Notes: generated by a model from the sequence alone, not told the origin. A DNA stretch of 39,796 bases from an uncultured Bacteroidales bacterium (GCA_946404495.1 CAMJDT010000022.1:1-39796); one strand, 5' to 3'. Counted from the first letter of the stretch, positions 6,265 through 13,468 are shown. Made by a program: numbers and translations.

Positions 6265-6293
6265 ATCACACTTTCACACAAAAATGTATCTTC
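6265..6293 (-). repeat. Right copy of 29-bp inverted repeat
   Basis: Reverse complement of 259-287 with one mismatch. Its outer three bases (6291-6293) are shared with the next repeat element. Confidence 0.85.
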
Positions 6294-6317
6294 TTATCTC
6301 GCTCCGCTCGAACGATT
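6291..6317 (-). repeat. AATCGT...TAAGAA family element beside the cassette end
   Basis: Minus strand: head AATCGTTCGAG, middle CGGAG, tail CGAGATAAGAA. Its tail shares the bases TTC with the outer edge of the right inverted repeat, so element and cassette end touch. Confidence 0.75.
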
Positions 6318-6328
6318 ATTTGTTAATC

Positions 6329-6388
6329 TCAAATCTTCGTACTCAAGAACCTCAAAAGTTCGTACCAAAACACCTCAAATGTTCGGTC
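6329..6388. repeat. Degenerate 23-bp tandem repeat, 2.6 copies
   Basis: TCAAATCTTCGTAC... (6329-6351), TCAAAAGTTCGTAC... (6352-6374) and the partial TCAAATGTTCGGTC (6375-6388) follow one another. They would form the leader of the leftward transcript from the promoter at 6396-6427. Confidence 0.75.
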
Positions 6389-6395
6389 TATGGGT

Positions 6396-6427
6396 CAAAA
6401 TTACAACATTTTTTTCTGATATGCAAA
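6396..6427 (-). promoter_or_regulatory. Leftward promoter without an obvious gene
   Basis: TAATTTTG (6396-6403) and TTTG (6424-6427) on the minus strand, 20 nt apart, form a full consensus. The transcript would run through the 23-bp repeats into the cassette's right end; no coding frame is seen there. Confidence 0.65.
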
Positions 6428-6489
6428 TCTTTTTTCAAATTGTAAGGAGAGTGGCTGCATTTTTCTCATCATTCATTCCCGAACCGCAC

Positions 6490-6519
6490 AAAAAAAAGAC
6501 ACAACCTTTCGATTGTGCC
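6490..6519 (-). terminator. Terminator of the KilA-N gene
   Basis: Minus strand: stem GGCACAA/TTGTGTC (6513-6519 with 6498-6504, one G-U pair) followed by eight T residues. Confidence 0.8.
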
Positions 6520-6581
6520 TCTCCGATCCGGTTTTACCGTCTCTGTTTGACGCTCCCGATTTACGCCGCGGGAAGGGACGG

Positions 6582-7400
6582 TTATGCTTTCAATATGTGT
6601 TTGCTTTCTACGTTTTCCAGCACAGTCATTTGCTGGATAGCGATCTGGTTGAGTTTATGGAGTCGTTCCTGTTGCGGCATGCCTTCGTTGATAAAGACAG
6701 CATTGAGGTTCTCCATATTGCTCAGACAAATCAACTGATTGATAGTTGCATAATCACGGATATTACCCTTATCATCCGGATGCGCGTCACGCCATTCCTT
6801 GGCGGTGATGCCAAACAGCGCCACATTGAGCACGTCTGCTTCGTTAGCATAGATAAGCGACTTATGGTACGTATCAATCTCCTGCGGAACCAAGTTCGCC
6901 TTGATGGCATCGGTGTGGATATGATAGTTTATCTTCGCCAACTCTCGCTTTGCCGACCAGCCAAGGGCTTTTTGCTCTTCCTCTTTGAGTCGTTGGAACT
7001 CTTCAATCAGATATAATTTAAATGGAACGCTGATTGCAGAGCCAAACTCAAAGGCAATATCTCTATGCGCGTATGTGCCTCCATAGCGTCCTTTCTTTAC
7101 TATAAGACCTACCGCATTTGTCTTTTCTAACCATTCGGACACACTCAAAACAAAGTTCGGCAAACCGGCTTGCATTCTAAAGTGGTCAAATTCGACCACT
7201 TTGAAATTAGGGTTATGAATCTGCTCCCATGTACCTAGGAACTCAATCGTATAACGATTGCGTAGCCAATTCTTGATTACATCGGCTGCACGGACCTCAT
7301 CACTTTTAGCTCCTGCCATATCCGTCAAACAGATATAGTCATGCCCCATATCCGATATGAGAGTAATCTCAGTTCCTTGTACATTCAATTTATTTGCCAT
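6582..7400 (-). CDS. KilA-N domain protein
   Basis: 272 aa. Residues about 1-135 match the KilA-N DNA-binding domain of phages and bacterial islands. The pattern is ICLTDMAGAKSDEVRAADVIKNWLRNRYTIEFLGTWEQ, then SVSEWLEKTNAVGLIVKKGRYGGTYAHRDIAFEFG. A helical C-terminal part (residues 140-272) contains an ALFGITAKEWRDAHPDDKGNIRDY segment common to bacterial chromosomal KilA-N proteins. It probably binds DNA, with target and purpose unknown. It has its own promoter and terminator. It lies just outside the cassette and opens a run of accessory genes. Confidence 0.9.
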   Translation of the reverse strand: MANKLNVQGTEITLISDMGHDYICLTDMAGAKSDEVRAADVIKNWLRNRYTIEFLGTWEQIHNPNFKVVEFDHFRMQAGLPNFVLSVSEWLEKTNAVGLIVKKGRYGGTYAHRDIAFEFGSAISVPFKLYLIEEFQRLKEEEQKALGWSAKRELAKINYHIHTDAIKANLVPQEIDTYHKSLIYANEADVLNVALFGITAKEWRDAHPDDKGNIRDYATINQLICLSNMENLNAVFINEGMPQQERLHKLNQIAIQQMTVLENVESKHILKA

Positions 7401-7449
7401 CTTATCTATTTTTAATTGTACCCTCTAGGTACTTTTCATTTTCAGCCTG

Positions 7450-7481
7450 CAAAGATACAACTTTTTTTTCATGTATGCAAG
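7450..7481 (-). promoter_or_regulatory. Promoter of the KilA-N gene
   Basis: Minus strand TATCTTTG (7450-7457) with CTTG (7478-7481) 20 nt upstream. Confidence 0.75.
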
Positions 7482-7571
7482 AAAAATCGCAGAATTTTGT
7501 TCTAGCCCCTCCATTATTCCATCAATCCATCATTCTATCATTTCTTTAAAATCCTTACCGACGTTTCAAAA

Positions 7572-7646
7572 GTTGTTGAAAATTTTAAGTATACTTTATA
7601 TTTTTGCAAAGGTTGTTGAAAATTTTAAGTATACTTCATATTTTTT
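7572..7646 (+). repeat. Tandem 40-bp duplication carrying promoter-like boxes
   Basis: GTTGTTGAAAATTTTAAGTA begins at 7572 and again at 7612 and continues similarly for about 35 bp. The first unit has TTG and TATTTTTG at promoter spacing; in the second the -7 box is altered. The functional promoter follows at once. Confidence 0.85.
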
Positions 7647-7656
7647 TGGTAAATTA

Positions 7657-7688
7657 TTTGCATAATTCAAAAAAATGTAGTACCTTTG
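7657..7688 (+). promoter_or_regulatory. Promoter of the ATPase gene
   Basis: TTTG (7657-7660) and TACCTTTG (7681-7688), 20 nt apart, with the ATG 24 nt further on. Confidence 0.85.
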
Positions 7689-7712
7689 CAGCAAAATTTA
7701 AACTCCATTAGT

Positions 7713-8921
7713 ATGGAACTGCTAAATCGAGAGAATTACACAAGGCAGATAGCCCAATGGCTTGGCAAAGAAATCATTATTGTTTTAACCGGACAACGCC
7801 GTGTCGGGAAAAGCATGTGCCTGCGATTGTTGGTGCAGGAGAAACAGGCAGACCCCAATGCAAATGTGATTTACATTGACAAGGAAGACGATGTTTTTGA
7901 CGCTATTACAACGCATGAGACACTTAATGCTTATTTGACCGAGCATTTTGTTGCAGGCAAGCACAACTATATCCTCATTGACGAAATACAGGATATTATC
8001 GGCTTCGAGCACTCTGTCCGCAGTTGGATCAAGAAACCCGACACAGATGTAGTCATTACCGGTAGTAATGCCAAAATGTTGAGTAGCGAACTCTCGACAC
8101 TTCTTGCCGCACGATATATTGAAATCCCGATTCATTCGCTCAGTTATACCGAATTTCTCTATTTCCATCAATTGGCTGATAATGACGAGTCGTTGCAGAA
8201 ATACCTTTTATGGGGCGGACTCCCGTACTTGAGGCTAATCGGACTGGAGAATACTGAGCAACTAAAAGACTACTTGCAGAGTGTATACGATACCATTGTG
8301 CTGAAAGATATTATTCAGCGCGAACAAATCCGCAATGTCACATCGTTCATTAACCTTAGCCGATTTGCAAGTGACAATATCGGTAAACTGATGTCTCCGA
8401 ACTCGATTACCAAGTATCTCCGTTCGCAAGGAGAAAACCTATCGCCTATAATAGTCCAAAGTTATCTTAAATACCTATGTAACGCTTATCTTGCCTACAA
8501 AGTACCTCGATATGATATACACGGCAAGCAACTATTGGAGAACAACGACAAATACTATTTTGAGGACTTGGGAATACGTAATAAACTGGTTCGTACGCGA
8601 CAGACGAATGACATCGAAAAACGCCTTGAGAATGTTGTTTTTACCCATTTGCTGCGTTTGGGCTATACTGTGCAAATCGGACAATTACGAAGTGCAGAGA
8701 TAGATTTTGTAGCCGAAAAAGGCGATCAAACGCTTTATATTCAGGTCGCTTATCTGATTACAGACGAAGAGACCGAAAAACGCGAGTTTGGTAATTTACA
8801 GGCGATAAAGAATAATCATCCGAAGATGGTTATATCGATGAATCCGTTAAATGCAATTTCGGACGTAGAAGGGATTAAACATATCCATTTGCGTCAATTT
8901 CTATCTATGCACGATTTTTAA
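7713..8921 (+). CDS. AAA_14/DUF4143 family ATPase
   Basis: 402 aa. The Walker A is G27QRRVGKS34, Walker B is ILIDE (87-91), and a sensor-like VVITGSNAKML follows (about 113-123). The C-terminal half is the DUF4143 region, ending in a PD-D/ExK-nuclease-like pattern AEIDFVAEKGDQTLYIQVAY in which the usual lysine is replaced. The family is very common in Bacteroidetes and archaea, usually as stand-alone accessory genes of unknown role. The start at 7713 is chosen because the upstream TTG (7686) lies inside the promoter -7 box. It is probably cotranscribed with the DUF456 gene 17 bp downstream. Confidence 0.9.
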   Translation: MELLNRENYTRQIAQWLGKEIIIVLTGQRRVGKSMCLRLLVQEKQADPNANVIYIDKEDDVFDAITTHETLNAYLTEHFVAGKHNYILIDEIQDIIGFEHSVRSWIKKPDTDVVITGSNAKMLSSELSTLLAARYIEIPIHSLSYTEFLYFHQLADNDESLQKYLLWGGLPYLRLIGLENTEQLKDYLQSVYDTIVLKDIIQREQIRNVTSFINLSRFASDNIGKLMSPNSITKYLRSQGENLSPIIVQSYLKYLCNAYLAYKVPRYDIHGKQLLENNDKYYFEDLGIRNKLVRTRQTNDIEKRLENVVFTHLLRLGYTVQIGQLRSAEIDFVAEKGDQTLYIQVAYLITDEETEKREFGNLQAIKNNHPKMVISMNPLNAISDVEGIKHIHLRQFLSMHDF

Positions 8922-8938
8922 TTTGTCTCGTTAATAGT

Positions 8939-9412
8939 ATGACTGTATTTTTATTGATCATAGCCTTTCTTTTGATGCTGATAGGAATTATCGGCTGTAT
9001 CGTTCCGGGGTTGCCGGGGGCCCCGATAGCCTATGCCGGACTGTGGGTAGCGCAGGCAACCGACCGCGTCGATTTCAGTTGGCAGTTCCTGCTCGTTTGG
9101 GGCATCGTGGTCGTTGTCATCTCCGTGTTGGACTATGTCGTGCCTGCGTGGGGAACTAAGCACTACGGCGGAACCAAATGGGGAGTGTGGGGCTCAACGA
9201 TCGGGGTGTTTGTCGGTCTGTTCTTTGGCGCAGCGGGTGTCATCCTCGGCCCGCTCGTGGGGGCTATTCTCGGTGAACTGATAAGCGGCAAACGCATGAG
9301 CGATGCTGTCAAAGCAGGCTGGGGTAGTTTTGTGGGCATCCTCTTCGGCACGATCCTCAAACTCATCGCCTGCGGGCTTATGATCGTCGCATTGATTCAG
9401 GCGATTTGGTGA
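8939..9412 (+). CDS. DUF456 family membrane protein
   Basis: 157 aa, almost entirely hydrophobic, with four to five predicted membrane spans. The DUF456 hallmarks are clear: IIGCIVPGLPGAPIAYAGL near residues 17-35, a TKHYGGTKWGVWGSTIG turn, and a glycine-rich hairpin LFFGAAGVILGPLVGAILGELI. Function is unknown for the family. It follows the ATPase gene by 17 bp with no promoter between, so it may be read through. GC content looks higher than the ATPase gene beside it, which would suit a core gene with an accessory neighbour. Confidence 0.9.
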   Translation: MTVFLLIIAFLLMLIGIIGCIVPGLPGAPIAYAGLWVAQATDRVDFSWQFLLVWGIVVVVISVLDYVVPAWGTKHYGGTKWGVWGSTIGVFVGLFFGAAGVILGPLVGAILGELISGKRMSDAVKAGWGSFVGILFGTILKLIACGLMIVALIQAIW

Positions 9413-9456
9413 AAATGATTATTCTGCATCAAAAAATGCATTTTTTTGTCAAAATG

Positions 9457-9488
9457 TTTCGGTATATGGAAACTTTTTTGTATCTTTG
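9457..9488 (+). promoter_or_regulatory. Promoter of the toxin-antitoxin pair
   Basis: TTTC (9457-9460, near-consensus -33) and TATCTTTG (9481-9488), 20 nt apart. Confidence 0.7.
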
Positions 9489-9515
9489 CAGCGATTTTTA
9501 GGAATATAAATAATT

Positions 9516-9863
9516 ATGGCAGAAGAAAAACCAAAATTTGAAGTGCTATATTCCGAAGAGGCGGATGCATTTCTCGAGCAACAAACAGAGAAAGTGCGTG
9601 CAAAAATATTGTATAATGTCACTAAGGCTTCCTACACGAATGACCCGAAATTGTTTAAGAAGTTGGAGAATACGGATATTTGGGAGTTTAGGACGCTGTT
9701 TGATACTATTCAATATCGCTTATTAGCATTTTGGGACAAACGCGATGGACAGAATACGTTGGTAATTGCCACGCATGGCTTTGTTAAAAAATCGCAGAAA
9801 ACACCAATGCAGGAAATCCGTCACGCGCAGAGTATTAAGGAAATATATTTTAATCAGAAATAA
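9516..9863 (+). CDS. RelE/HigB-type toxin (Gp49-like)
   Basis: 115 aa, the usual size for the phage-derived Gp49-like/HigB branch of the RelE superfamily, which cleaves mRNA on the ribosome. Visible features are the N-terminal strand FEVLYSEEADAFLEQQ, the helix KVRAKILYNV, LENTDIWEFRTLFDTIQYRLLAFWD (the core strands with Arg and Tyr), and THGFVKKSQKTP before the C-terminal helix. In this branch the F-x-K-K-x-x-K-T-P motif is typical and is present. It is followed 15 bp later by the antitoxin gene behind an AAGGAGA ribosome-binding site, giving the toxin-first order usual for higBA. Confidence 0.88.
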   Translation: MAEEKPKFEVLYSEEADAFLEQQTEKVRAKILYNVTKASYTNDPKLFKKLENTDIWEFRTLFDTIQYRLLAFWDKRDGQNTLVIATHGFVKKSQKTPMQEIRHAQSIKEIYFNQK

Positions 9864-9878
9864 TAAGGAGAACAACAT

Positions 9879-10184
9879 ATGCAATTCTACACACATGATC
9901 AAATGGTTGATAAGCACGTTGGTGTAAAGGGAACGCCGTCACGTGCAGAATATGACGAGCAAGTGGAACTGATGCTTGTCGGCGAGGCTATTCGTAAGGC
10001 TCGCCAAGCTCAATCGCTTTCTCAAGAGCAATTAGGCGAGATGGTTGGTGTCCAGAAAGCACAAATCTCCCGTTTGGAGAACGGTAAGAATCTGACAATT
10101 GCCAGTATCGTGAGGCTGTTCAAAGCATTGAACCAAAAAGTGACGTTGGAGATACCGGCTGTTGGTCGCGTAGCTCTTTGTTAG
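9879..10184 (+). CDS. XRE-family HTH antitoxin (HigA-like)
   Basis: 101 aa. Residues about 38-90 form a Cro/CI helix-turn-helix (AIRKARQAQSLSQEQLGEMV, then GVQKAQISRLENGKNLTIASIVRLFKALN), matching the antitoxins that pair with Gp49-like toxins. The N-terminal part (TPSRAEYDEQVELMLVGEAI) is the linker also seen in these antitoxins. It should neutralise the toxin encoded just upstream and repress the shared promoter at 9457-9488. The gene ends 18 bp before the next transcription unit's start signals. Confidence 0.92.
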   Translation: MQFYTHDQMVDKHVGVKGTPSRAEYDEQVELMLVGEAIRKARQAQSLSQEQLGEMVGVQKAQISRLENGKNLTIASIVRLFKALNQKVTLEIPAVGRVALC

Positions 10185-10210
10185 TCGAAGCAAAATAAGT
10201 TGTACCTTTG
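10177..10210 (+). promoter_or_regulatory. Promoter of the Fic gene
   Basis: TTTG (10177-10180, overlapping the antitoxin stop region) and TACCTTTG (10203-10210), 22 nt apart, slightly longer than usual. Confidence 0.65.
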
Positions 10211-10226
10211 CAGGCGGAAAGGTTTT

Positions 10227-11342
10227 ATGAAAGAGTTACCTACATATACACCCGATTTTGAGGAATATATCCGTCAAGGAGAACCGGATAAGAAAGAGCG
10301 TGCGCAGATCTGGCGCACCGCCATCGGTTTGCAGCAAGTAGACGGATTGCAAGTGTCGGATTATTTGAAAGAACTTGCCAAGAAGAATATTGAGGGGGAG
10401 ATTACCATTGATGAAGTTCAGAAGCTCACCAAGGCTTACTATATAAGCAAAACAAAGCGTGAACAAAACGATGATGAGAAAGAAGAAGCTGATAAGGCAG
10501 CAGGTAATATTAGAAAAATCCTTTCTACTCATACATTAGACTTTAGCACTAACGGATATATCTCTTTACATCGCCGCATTTTCAACGGAGTATTTAAACA
10601 TGCCGGGCAAATAAGGGATTATGATTTTACAAAGCCGGAGTTTGTTCTTCGAGGCGGCACGGTCAATTACTTGAACTGGGAAGATTTACGCATTGCTTTG
10701 GATTATGAAATTAATCGGGAGAAACAGTTTGACTATCGTGGTTTATCTTCCGATGAACTAATAGAGCATATAGCCCAATTCGTATCGGGTCTATGGCAAA
10801 TACATGCTTTTAGAGAAGGAAACACACGAACAACAGCAGTCTTTACCATTCAGTATTTGCGTTCTATTGGCTATGAAGTGAATAATGAATTGTTTGCTTC
10901 GCATTCATGGTATTTCCGTAACGCACTCGTGCGTGCTAATTATAAGAATGCGGTACAAGGAATCAACTATGAGTCGATATATTTGGAGCGTTTCTTCCGA
11001 AACTTGCTTTTGGGTGAGCAATGGGAACTGAAGAGCCGCTACTTGGTTATCAATCCGCCTGCAGAATATGCCGAACAATCGAGAAAGGATGTCGGTAATG
11101 TTACAGGAAATGTTACAGAAAAGATGACAAGTGTTACAGAAAATGTTATAGAAAAGCTGACCGATAGACAGCGACAGATTGTCAATATGGTTGCCAAATA
11201 TCCATTTACGACAACAACTTTGATGGCTCAAAACTTGAAAGTATCGCTAATGACGATTCGGCGTGATATAGAAAAGATGTCTCATGTTATCCGTCACGTC
11301 GGTCCCGACAAAGGCGGTCATTGGGAAATAATAAAAGAGTAG
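10227..11342 (+). CDS. Fic family protein with VbhA-like N-terminus and winged-helix C-terminus
   Basis: 371 aa. The Fic core has H193AFREGNTR201, matching HxFxxGNxR, so AMP transfer or a related reaction is expected. Residues 30-72 (AIGLQQVDGLQVSDYLKELA then GEITIDEVQKLTKAYY) resemble the VbhA-type inhibitory antitoxin segment. The inhibitory motif (S/T)xxxE(G/N) appears as L35-QQV-D39-G40, lacking both the usual Ser/Thr and Glu. The C-terminus (about 311-371) is a DeoR-like winged helix (TLMAQNLKVSLMTIRRDIEK), preceded by a NVTGNVTE/SVTENV repeat. The start at 10227 is used because an upstream TTG lies in the promoter. It directly follows the toxin-antitoxin pair. Confidence 0.88.
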   Translation: MKELPTYTPDFEEYIRQGEPDKKERAQIWRTAIGLQQVDGLQVSDYLKELAKKNIEGEITIDEVQKLTKAYYISKTKREQNDDEKEEADKAAGNIRKILSTHTLDFSTNGYISLHRRIFNGVFKHAGQIRDYDFTKPEFVLRGGTVNYLNWEDLRIALDYEINREKQFDYRGLSSDELIEHIAQFVSGLWQIHAFREGNTRTTAVFTIQYLRSIGYEVNNELFASHSWYFRNALVRANYKNAVQGINYESIYLERFFRNLLLGEQWELKSRYLVINPPAEYAEQSRKDVGNVTGNVTEKMTSVTENVIEKLTDRQRQIVNMVAKYPFTTTTLMAQNLKVSLMTIRRDIEKMSHVIRHVGPDKGGHWEIIKE

Positions 11343-11374
11343 GGGTATTAAATTTCGAGTCCGACATACTTTAC

Positions 11375-12040
11375 ATGAAGGAGATATTGAAAATATTTCA
11401 AGGAGTTGTTGATCTGCCTGATGGACAGAAACTTGCCGAGTTAGACAAGCAGTTTTGCCTTATGGCGAAGGAACTGCTCTATGGAGGCTATTTCCTAATT
11501 GAAGGGACGAAACGTCTATATTTAGATGATATTGAATTTTACTACCATGAAGAAGGTAGTAACGGTCTAAAAGACCCGATAATGTATCATACTAACGATA
11601 ATGAAGGTAAGGGCAAAGATATTCCATATTTCGAAATGGGACGGCTGCACCTTCATGTTTCCGGTGTAGATGTGACTTTTGAAAATGAAGAGAAACATTA
11701 TCGTGCCTCTTTCCTGATTCGAGGTTTTCATGTGGACAATCACGAATATGACGGTCATTCAACGCATGTGTATGACGAAATGTTATATATGGGACTGCCT
11801 TTAGGAAAACCAATCGAGGTAAAATGGGTAAGTGAAGACCAAGTAGGAAAAGAGACCTATATCCCCAAAGGTGAGCCGCGTCAAAATGTGGCTGAGTACG
11901 AATATAGTAATGGTAAAAATTCTAAAATAGAGTACCTCGAGAAAGTGTTCGATCCGAATCTCTATTTCCGATATTCCGGTAAAATCTTCAAGAAATGCCA
12001 GCGAAAATGGCGCTTTAGGAAGCCGTTTCTCCACATTTAA
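11375..12040 (+). CDS. Hypothetical 221-aa protein
   Basis: Unrecognised. It starts with a helix (MKEILKIFQGVVDLPDGQKL), followed by a beta-rich body: LLYGGYFLIEGTKRLYLDDIEFYYHEEG, KDPIMYH, GRLHLHVSGVDVTFEN and YRASFLIRGFHV. The order ...E-x-E-F/Y-Y..., D-P-x-M-Y-H, and G-x-L-x-x-H-x-S-G-V-D-V-T-F-E recalls the fold of 3-methyladenine DNA glycosylases. That is only an impression and I do not assign it. The C-terminal 40 residues are strongly basic. It lies 32 bp after the Fic gene with no consensus promoter between, so the two are probably cotranscribed. It ends 71 bp before the next promoter-driven gene. Confidence 0.7.
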   Translation: MKEILKIFQGVVDLPDGQKLAELDKQFCLMAKELLYGGYFLIEGTKRLYLDDIEFYYHEEGSNGLKDPIMYHTNDNEGKGKDIPYFEMGRLHLHVSGVDVTFENEEKHYRASFLIRGFHVDNHEYDGHSTHVYDEMLYMGLPLGKPIEVKWVSEDQVGKETYIPKGEPRQNVAEYEYSNGKNSKIEYLEKVFDPNLYFRYSGKIFKKCQRKWRFRKPFLHI

Positions 12041-12060
12041 CAATTTTTAACATTTCAGAT

Positions 12061-12091
12061 TTTGTCGTTTGCGAAAAAACATATACCTTTG
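12061..12091 (+). promoter_or_regulatory. Promoter of the agmatine-deiminase-family gene
   Basis: TTTG (12061-12064) and TACCTTTG (12084-12091), 19 nt apart. Confidence 0.8.
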
Positions 12092-12138
12092 CCGGCGAAG
12101 TAAATAACTAATTGTTACACTTTTTAAAAGCAAAGCTT

Positions 12139-13287
12139 ATGTTACACGATTCACAAACTGATTTGGTCTTTTTGCCGAAAGCCTTACGTCTTCATTTTCC
12201 CCGTTTGTACAAGAGCCTGACGCGGGCACTTAATGCGGCACAGGTCGAGTATCAAGAGATTCCGCGCACGGAGTCCAAGACCCGCCTTTGGGTGCGCGAT
12301 TACATGCCTATTACCGTAGATACGCATGGCGACCTTGCTCAATTTCTCTATTCTCCGGACTACCTTCTTGCTCCGCGTTATAAGAAGTACAAACCCGACA
12401 TGGAACCTATCTGGGATGAATTAGGTATGTCCCCTTTCCGTTATGAGGATATCACGCTGGATGGCGGAAACGTGCTGACGGACAAACGCGGCAATGTGTA
12501 TATGACCGACAAGATTTTTCTGGAGAATGATTTTGTGGAGCACAAGAGGCTGCTTGCCGAATTCAAACATCGCCTCAAAGCCCGTTCGATCAAAATCGTT
12601 CATTGGGATAAGTCCGACATCTATGGTCACGTTGATGGAATGATGGCAATTGCCGATGATGGCACACTTGTTACCGATCTCAGTTGGGAATACCTCAATT
12701 TCCTGCGCGTAGGTAATAATATCTTCATGGCGCAATTGGGCGAACCTTCCGACGAACCCGCTTTCGAACGAATCCGTGCCGCTTTTCCCGATTGTACGGT
12801 GTATCCGGTTAAGTATGTCAAATCCCTCACACGTTTAGGCGGCGGTCTGCATTGTGCTACATGGAATACCGCCAAGCGAGCCTATCAAAACATTAAAGTC
12901 TTTAAGCCCTCCAAACGCCATCCGTTTAATCCGTTTGACAAAGATGCCTTTACCGAAGATCGACTGCGGGCAGTTGTGGAATATTACGAAGGAAAGAAGC
13001 TCCCGGACGAAGAGTGGTCGGCCTTCAATCGTGCGTTTGAAGCATATTGGAATGATTTATGGGATAACGAAGGCTATTTCTCTTTCTGGGACATGGTACA
13101 TGCTATTCATGCAAATCTTGCGCGGCAAGAGAGTCCCTATTTTCATGAGAGAGGTCGCGTTTCCGGCATTTGCAATGACATGATGGATTATTTAATGAGC
13201 ATTCCTCATCTTATTCCACCTGCCAATAGTGCCTATGAGGAAGACCCTCTACCGGAACAGGATAACGCTCATGACTTGCCGTTTTAA
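12139..13287 (+). CDS. Agmatine deiminase / peptidyl-arginine deiminase family enzyme
   Basis: 382 aa. The PAD_porph (guanidino-group hydrolase) core residues are all present: WVRDYMP (51-57), DGGN (108-111), GHVDG (163-167) and the nucleophile Cys239 in GGGLHCATWN. Such enzymes release ammonia from agmatine or arginine side chains. The protein is cytosolic (no signal), which favours agmatine or a free guanidino compound over secreted protein citrullination. The C-terminal 110 residues after the catalytic Cys (including a WNDLWDNEGYFSFWDMVHAIHANLA helix) are not part of classical AguA and differ from it. The start at 12139 is preferred to a TTG at 12112. A 59-aa gene follows at once. Confidence 0.85.
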   Translation: MLHDSQTDLVFLPKALRLHFPRLYKSLTRALNAAQVEYQEIPRTESKTRLWVRDYMPITVDTHGDLAQFLYSPDYLLAPRYKKYKPDMEPIWDELGMSPFRYEDITLDGGNVLTDKRGNVYMTDKIFLENDFVEHKRLLAEFKHRLKARSIKIVHWDKSDIYGHVDGMMAIADDGTLVTDLSWEYLNFLRVGNNIFMAQLGEPSDEPAFERIRAAFPDCTVYPVKYVKSLTRLGGGLHCATWNTAKRAYQNIKVFKPSKRHPFNPFDKDAFTEDRLRAVVEYYEGKKLPDEEWSAFNRAFEAYWNDLWDNEGYFSFWDMVHAIHANLARQESPYFHERGRVSGICNDMMDYLMSIPHLIPPANSAYEEDPLPEQDNAHDLPF

Positions 13288-13288
13288 T

Positions 13289-13468
13289 ATGAAAGATGAG
13301 TTTACCGCAGCCATGCACGCGGAGCTGACTATCGATGCCGACACAGCCCTTAAACACAAAGCTGCTTGTGTTTGGAAACTGTTGGGCGATAACTATACGT
13401 ACGATGATTTGCACACGTATTGTGCGCTATACGGGTTTACCACCAAACAAGCCATCAAGTATATGTAA
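13289..13468 (+). CDS. Small hypothetical protein, 59 aa
   Basis: It begins one base after the TAA of the deiminase gene, so translational coupling is likely. The sequence is helical ([20 protein letters not shown], then [40 protein letters not shown]). It looks like a compact three-helix protein with a short-linker DNA- or protein-binding shape. No family is recognised. It could assist the deiminase, but only position supports that. Confidence 0.6.
   Translation: MKDEFTAAMHAELTIDADTALKHKAACVWKLLGDNYTYDDLHTYCALYGFTTKQAIKYM

Larger units (their letters stand above)
259..6293. mobile_element. Inverted-repeat-bounded accessory cassette (VirE/DUF3987 type)
   Basis: A 29-bp sequence at 259-287 is repeated in inverted orientation at 6265-6293 with one mismatch. 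Between the copies lie a leftward DUF3987 gene with three small genes, a 714-bp non-coding centre with tandem repeats, and a rightward four-gene set ending in a strong terminator just inside the right repeat. The repeats enclose the whole gene set with little extra DNA, as expected of an element boundary. No transposase, integrase or clear target-site duplication is visible (TTATC occurs near both outer edges but is weak). Calling it a mobile unit is inference. The alternative is that the repeats are two copies of a dispersed intergenic word. Confidence 0.5.
6227..6581. other. Gene-free right flank of the cassette
   Basis: From left to right it holds the terminator, the right inverted repeat, an AATCGT-family element, tandem 23-bp repeats, a leftward promoter with no gene, and the KilA-N gene's terminator. 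No open frame resembles a gene. Confidence 0.7.
7401..7712. other. Divergent control region between KilA-N and ATPase genes
   Basis: It holds the leftward promoter (7450-7481), a stretch of TCCATCAATCCATCATTC words (7505-7545) matching the family at 33990-34024, a tandem 40-bp duplication (7572-7646), and the rightward promoter (7657-7688). Confidence 0.7.

Noticed and set aside
251..6298. Target-site duplication TTATC around the cassette
   Set aside because: Five bases only, and the left copy is separated from the inverted repeat by three bases; chance is a sufficient explanation.
10227..11342. Fic gene as a degraded pseudogene because of the altered inhibitory motif
   Set aside because: The catalytic motif, full length and winged-helix tail are intact, and a promoter is present.
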